Below, in pieces: positions 62,258 to 64,000 of a DNA stretch of 64,000 nucleotides. A model generated the notes under the pieces. It was given only the letters and a program-made list of their open reading frames with translations. It made no database searches and was not told where the DNA came from. The first letter of the stretch is position 1. Each line of letters begins with the position of its first letter. The translations under genes were made by a program, and so were the position numbers. This DNA is from Nitrospira sp. (GTDB lineage: Bacteria; Nitrospirota; Nitrospiria; Nitrospirales; Nitrospiraceae): assembly GCA_013140455.1 (NCBI GenBank), contig JABFSU010000037.1, positions 62,001-126,000 of the forward strand. Reading direction: 5' to 3'.

Positions 62258-63599
62258 GCCCAAACCTGCTCGAAGAATGGTTGGGCGTCATTCCATGCCT
62301 CAATTAGGGATTGTGGCTGGGGAGTTACGAAACGGTTATGCACGTAATCATGTAGTAGGTCGATGCTGAAAGGGCTATGTGTGACGTTAAGTCCACGAGA
62401 AACACTCTTGAAGTTTTTCCTCTCGCACCCCTTTTCATCTACTAAATGATTTACAACTTCTTCGACTTTGACCTGTAGCGTCTTATCGCGGAACTGGCCG
62501 CCCTTATCTTTGAATTTACGCTGTATTCTATTCGCTTCCATGTATGCATCGACAGAAAGCTCTAGAAAGACGCGGAGCAGGACCGCGCAAGCGTTTCGAG
62601 ATTCAGGCCCTTTAGCTCCTTAAAAATCATCGCTACCTTTGGGTCTAGTACGTTCAGTCTCAATTTGGACGGTATTACTGTTTTCCTGTCAGAAGGGTCT
62701 GAGAGCTTTCGCTTAGTCTGTCGTGTTGTTCCCGGCTTCTGTTTGAAGTCTCCCTCTCGGATATTCTCGATAGGGATCGCTTGGCCCTTCTTTGAAAAGT
62801 CCGGCCTGTCAACGCTGTCGAAGTTTTGAACATACTCAGTCTGTGCAGCTTTATTTTTGAGTTTAGTGACATTGAATTTCTTTTCAACCAGGTCTAGTAC
62901 CATCCGCTTTAGAGGCTTAATGATTTCGTCAGCGGGGAGCTCCGTGGATAATTTCTTGTCGACTATTTCTACCCCGATCAACTTTCTGACTTCGCGTGTC
63001 GAAAGCAACCGCTCGAGCGTCGTGATTGGGAATGAATGTATTAATAGATGTTTTTGGTTATCTGATAGGTTGCCATAATTGCGCACAAACTCAAGAGCCT
63101 GCAATGCCGGATCTCCTCCTCTGAAACGAGAAGCTGCAAGCCCAGACCATCCGACTACTCCACGACCTTCGTTTTCGCCTGTATGTCTAAGTAAGATCCA
63201 TCGGTTGCCTTCTTCGCGGTCTACGACTTCGAAGCAAGCAATGGGTTCAATTTCTTTTCGGACGAATCTCTTGCTTAATACCTCGAACCGTTTTTGGAGT
63301 GATGGCTTTACATGGAGACTGGTTAATACAGTCGGATTTGAAAGGATCTTCAGAGCAGCAAGCCGTCGATTGCCCTCTAATACAATGAATTTTTCAGAAT
63401 CCTTTTTCTCACGAAGAACCAACATGCGGTCCATAGGGCTCAAGCCTGCTTCAACTATGTCTTCCGCAAGTACAAAGAGCTTTTCCTCTTGGTCATCCAA
63501 GACCTTTTGAAGTGCATCTCTTTGACTGGCGGCGCTTTCGTTTCTTGGGTTTTCTGAATCAAGTAAGAGTTGGTCAATGGAGCAATCTATAGCGCCCAT
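62254..63599 (-). pseudogene. ParB-like nuclease-domain gene broken by a frameshift
   Basis: Two frames appear to be one gene. The first (63599 to 62562) gives a 345-residue product with a ParB-N-like block EGNRRLAALK (75-84). It ends in ...LNLETLARSCSASF. The second (62541 to 62254) gives a 95-residue product starting MEANRIQRKF. Read through the alternative frame across 62542-62590, the same DNA encodes NACAVLLRVFLELSVDAY leading directly into MEAN. This hydrophobic helix is what I would expect between the two parts. The overlap where both frames are open is about 60 bases, so a small indel there explains the split. The product pairs with the methyltransferase downstream. It may be a mutation or a sequencing error. 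Confidence 0.65.
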
Positions 63600-63883
63600 A
63601 TTAGCCCCCCAAGACAGATCAGATGCTCAAAGCTGCGACAGGCTACTGTGGTCAAGTAACTGTGTCAATCGTGCTGCTTTCTATAACGATATTGCTCCTA
63701 GTTCATATCAGCGTCGCTCGAGTTACTTGAGGTTCCTTTTGCGGTCGCTCTGTCCATATCGGTGTGTGTCCAGCAGCACCTGCCAAATAGCTCTTACTTA
63801 TTAGACAAACTCCGCCTAATTCTATTGGACTCAATGCTGCGACACGGGGTGCCCATTCGCCATTTTGTGTTAGGATGCGCCCC

Positions 63884-64000
63884 ATGAAAGCGGCTGTAAA
63901 TCTGCTCTGGGCGCTATTATCTCTACTTGGCGCACTCGCTCTTGCCCATGTTGTCGGTGTCGTCAATCCCCACGAAAAAGTGAACGGGCTCTGGCTGGTC
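63884..64000 (+). CDS. cstA: CstA-like carbon-starvation protein, N-terminus only
   Basis: The window ends inside this gene. The first 39 residues form a hydrophobic helix (LLWALLSLLGALALAHVVGVV) followed by NPHEKVNGLWLV, the start expected of the CstA peptide/pyruvate-transporter family. The ribosome site AGGATG sits eight bases upstream. The rest of the protein lies beyond the window, so family assignment rests on this short segment. Confidence 0.65.
   Translation, partial: MKAAVNLLWALLSLLGALALAHVVGVVNPHEKVNGLWLV

Noticed and set aside
63600-63883. Attachment site or tRNA at the edge of the AT-rich cassette
   Set aside because: No tRNA-like structure or flanking direct repeat could be recognised by eye.

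Overview
The window looks like a chromosomal segment of a GC-rich Gram-negative bacterium, most likely a Nitrospira-type member of the Nitrospirota. This is an inference from the gene mix: many small PilZ proteins, an outer-membrane-type patatin lipoprotein, an RND pump, and a large glycan locus built from diverged paralogues. No rRNA, tRNA, CRISPR array or insertion sequence was seen. The GC-rich, uniform style of the DNA changes only at about 61.2-63.9 kb, which is visibly AT-richer.

Region 1 (1-15.0 kb) is mixed housekeeping. It holds a DUF2914-type membrane protein, a DUF1499 protein, PilZ proteins, a patatin-like lipoprotein, an AdoMet-decarboxylase-like protein, an SCP2 protein and the ribosome-assembly GTPase YlqF. 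It also holds a tetR - adaptor - RND pump operon with a palindromic operator candidate, a run of four PilZ genes, and two tandem exported paralogues of unknown role.

Region 2 (15.2-20.7 kb) is a tight operon that reads as a 2-aminoethylphosphonate (AEP) pathway. It encodes a two-subunit ThDP decarboxylase (phosphonopyruvate decarboxylase type), a PhnW-like AEP transaminase, a PntC/LicC-like cytidylyltransferase, a CDP-alcohol phosphotransferase with an extra degenerate nucleotidyltransferase domain, and a flippase-like membrane protein. The expected product is a phosphonate head group activated as CMP-AEP and transferred to a lipid or glycan. PEP mutase, the first enzyme, is not in the window.

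Region 3 (20.9-56.8 kb) is a large surface-glycan locus, nearly all on the + strand. It contains about fifteen glycosyltransferases (GT2, GT4 and a CgeB-like GT-B), two Wzx-type flippases, two SGNH hydrolases, two Gfo/Idh/MocA oxidoreductases, two SDR epimerases, an FAD amine-oxidase-like enzyme, a cytochrome P450, an alkaline-phosphatase-superfamily protein and a GT-C-like membrane protein. Much of it is duplicated: paired SGNH-flippase modules, paired GT2s, paired SDRs, and four copies of a GT2 subfamily in which the DXD site reads E(D/E)H. One of those copies is fused to a GT4. I see no priming transferase, obvious polymerase, Wzc or Wza. A minus-strand PilZ group with a 46-codon membrane ORF splits the locus at 44.7-45.7 kb.

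Region 4 (56.8-64 kb) starts with a truncated gene, then an M48 peptidase with a repeat-like C-terminus, a PilZ protein, an alpha/beta hydrolase and a GST-like protein. An AT-richer two-gene cassette follows (ParB-like gene broken by a frameshift, then a D12-class adenine methyltransferase). The window ends in the first codons of a CstA-like carbon-starvation protein.
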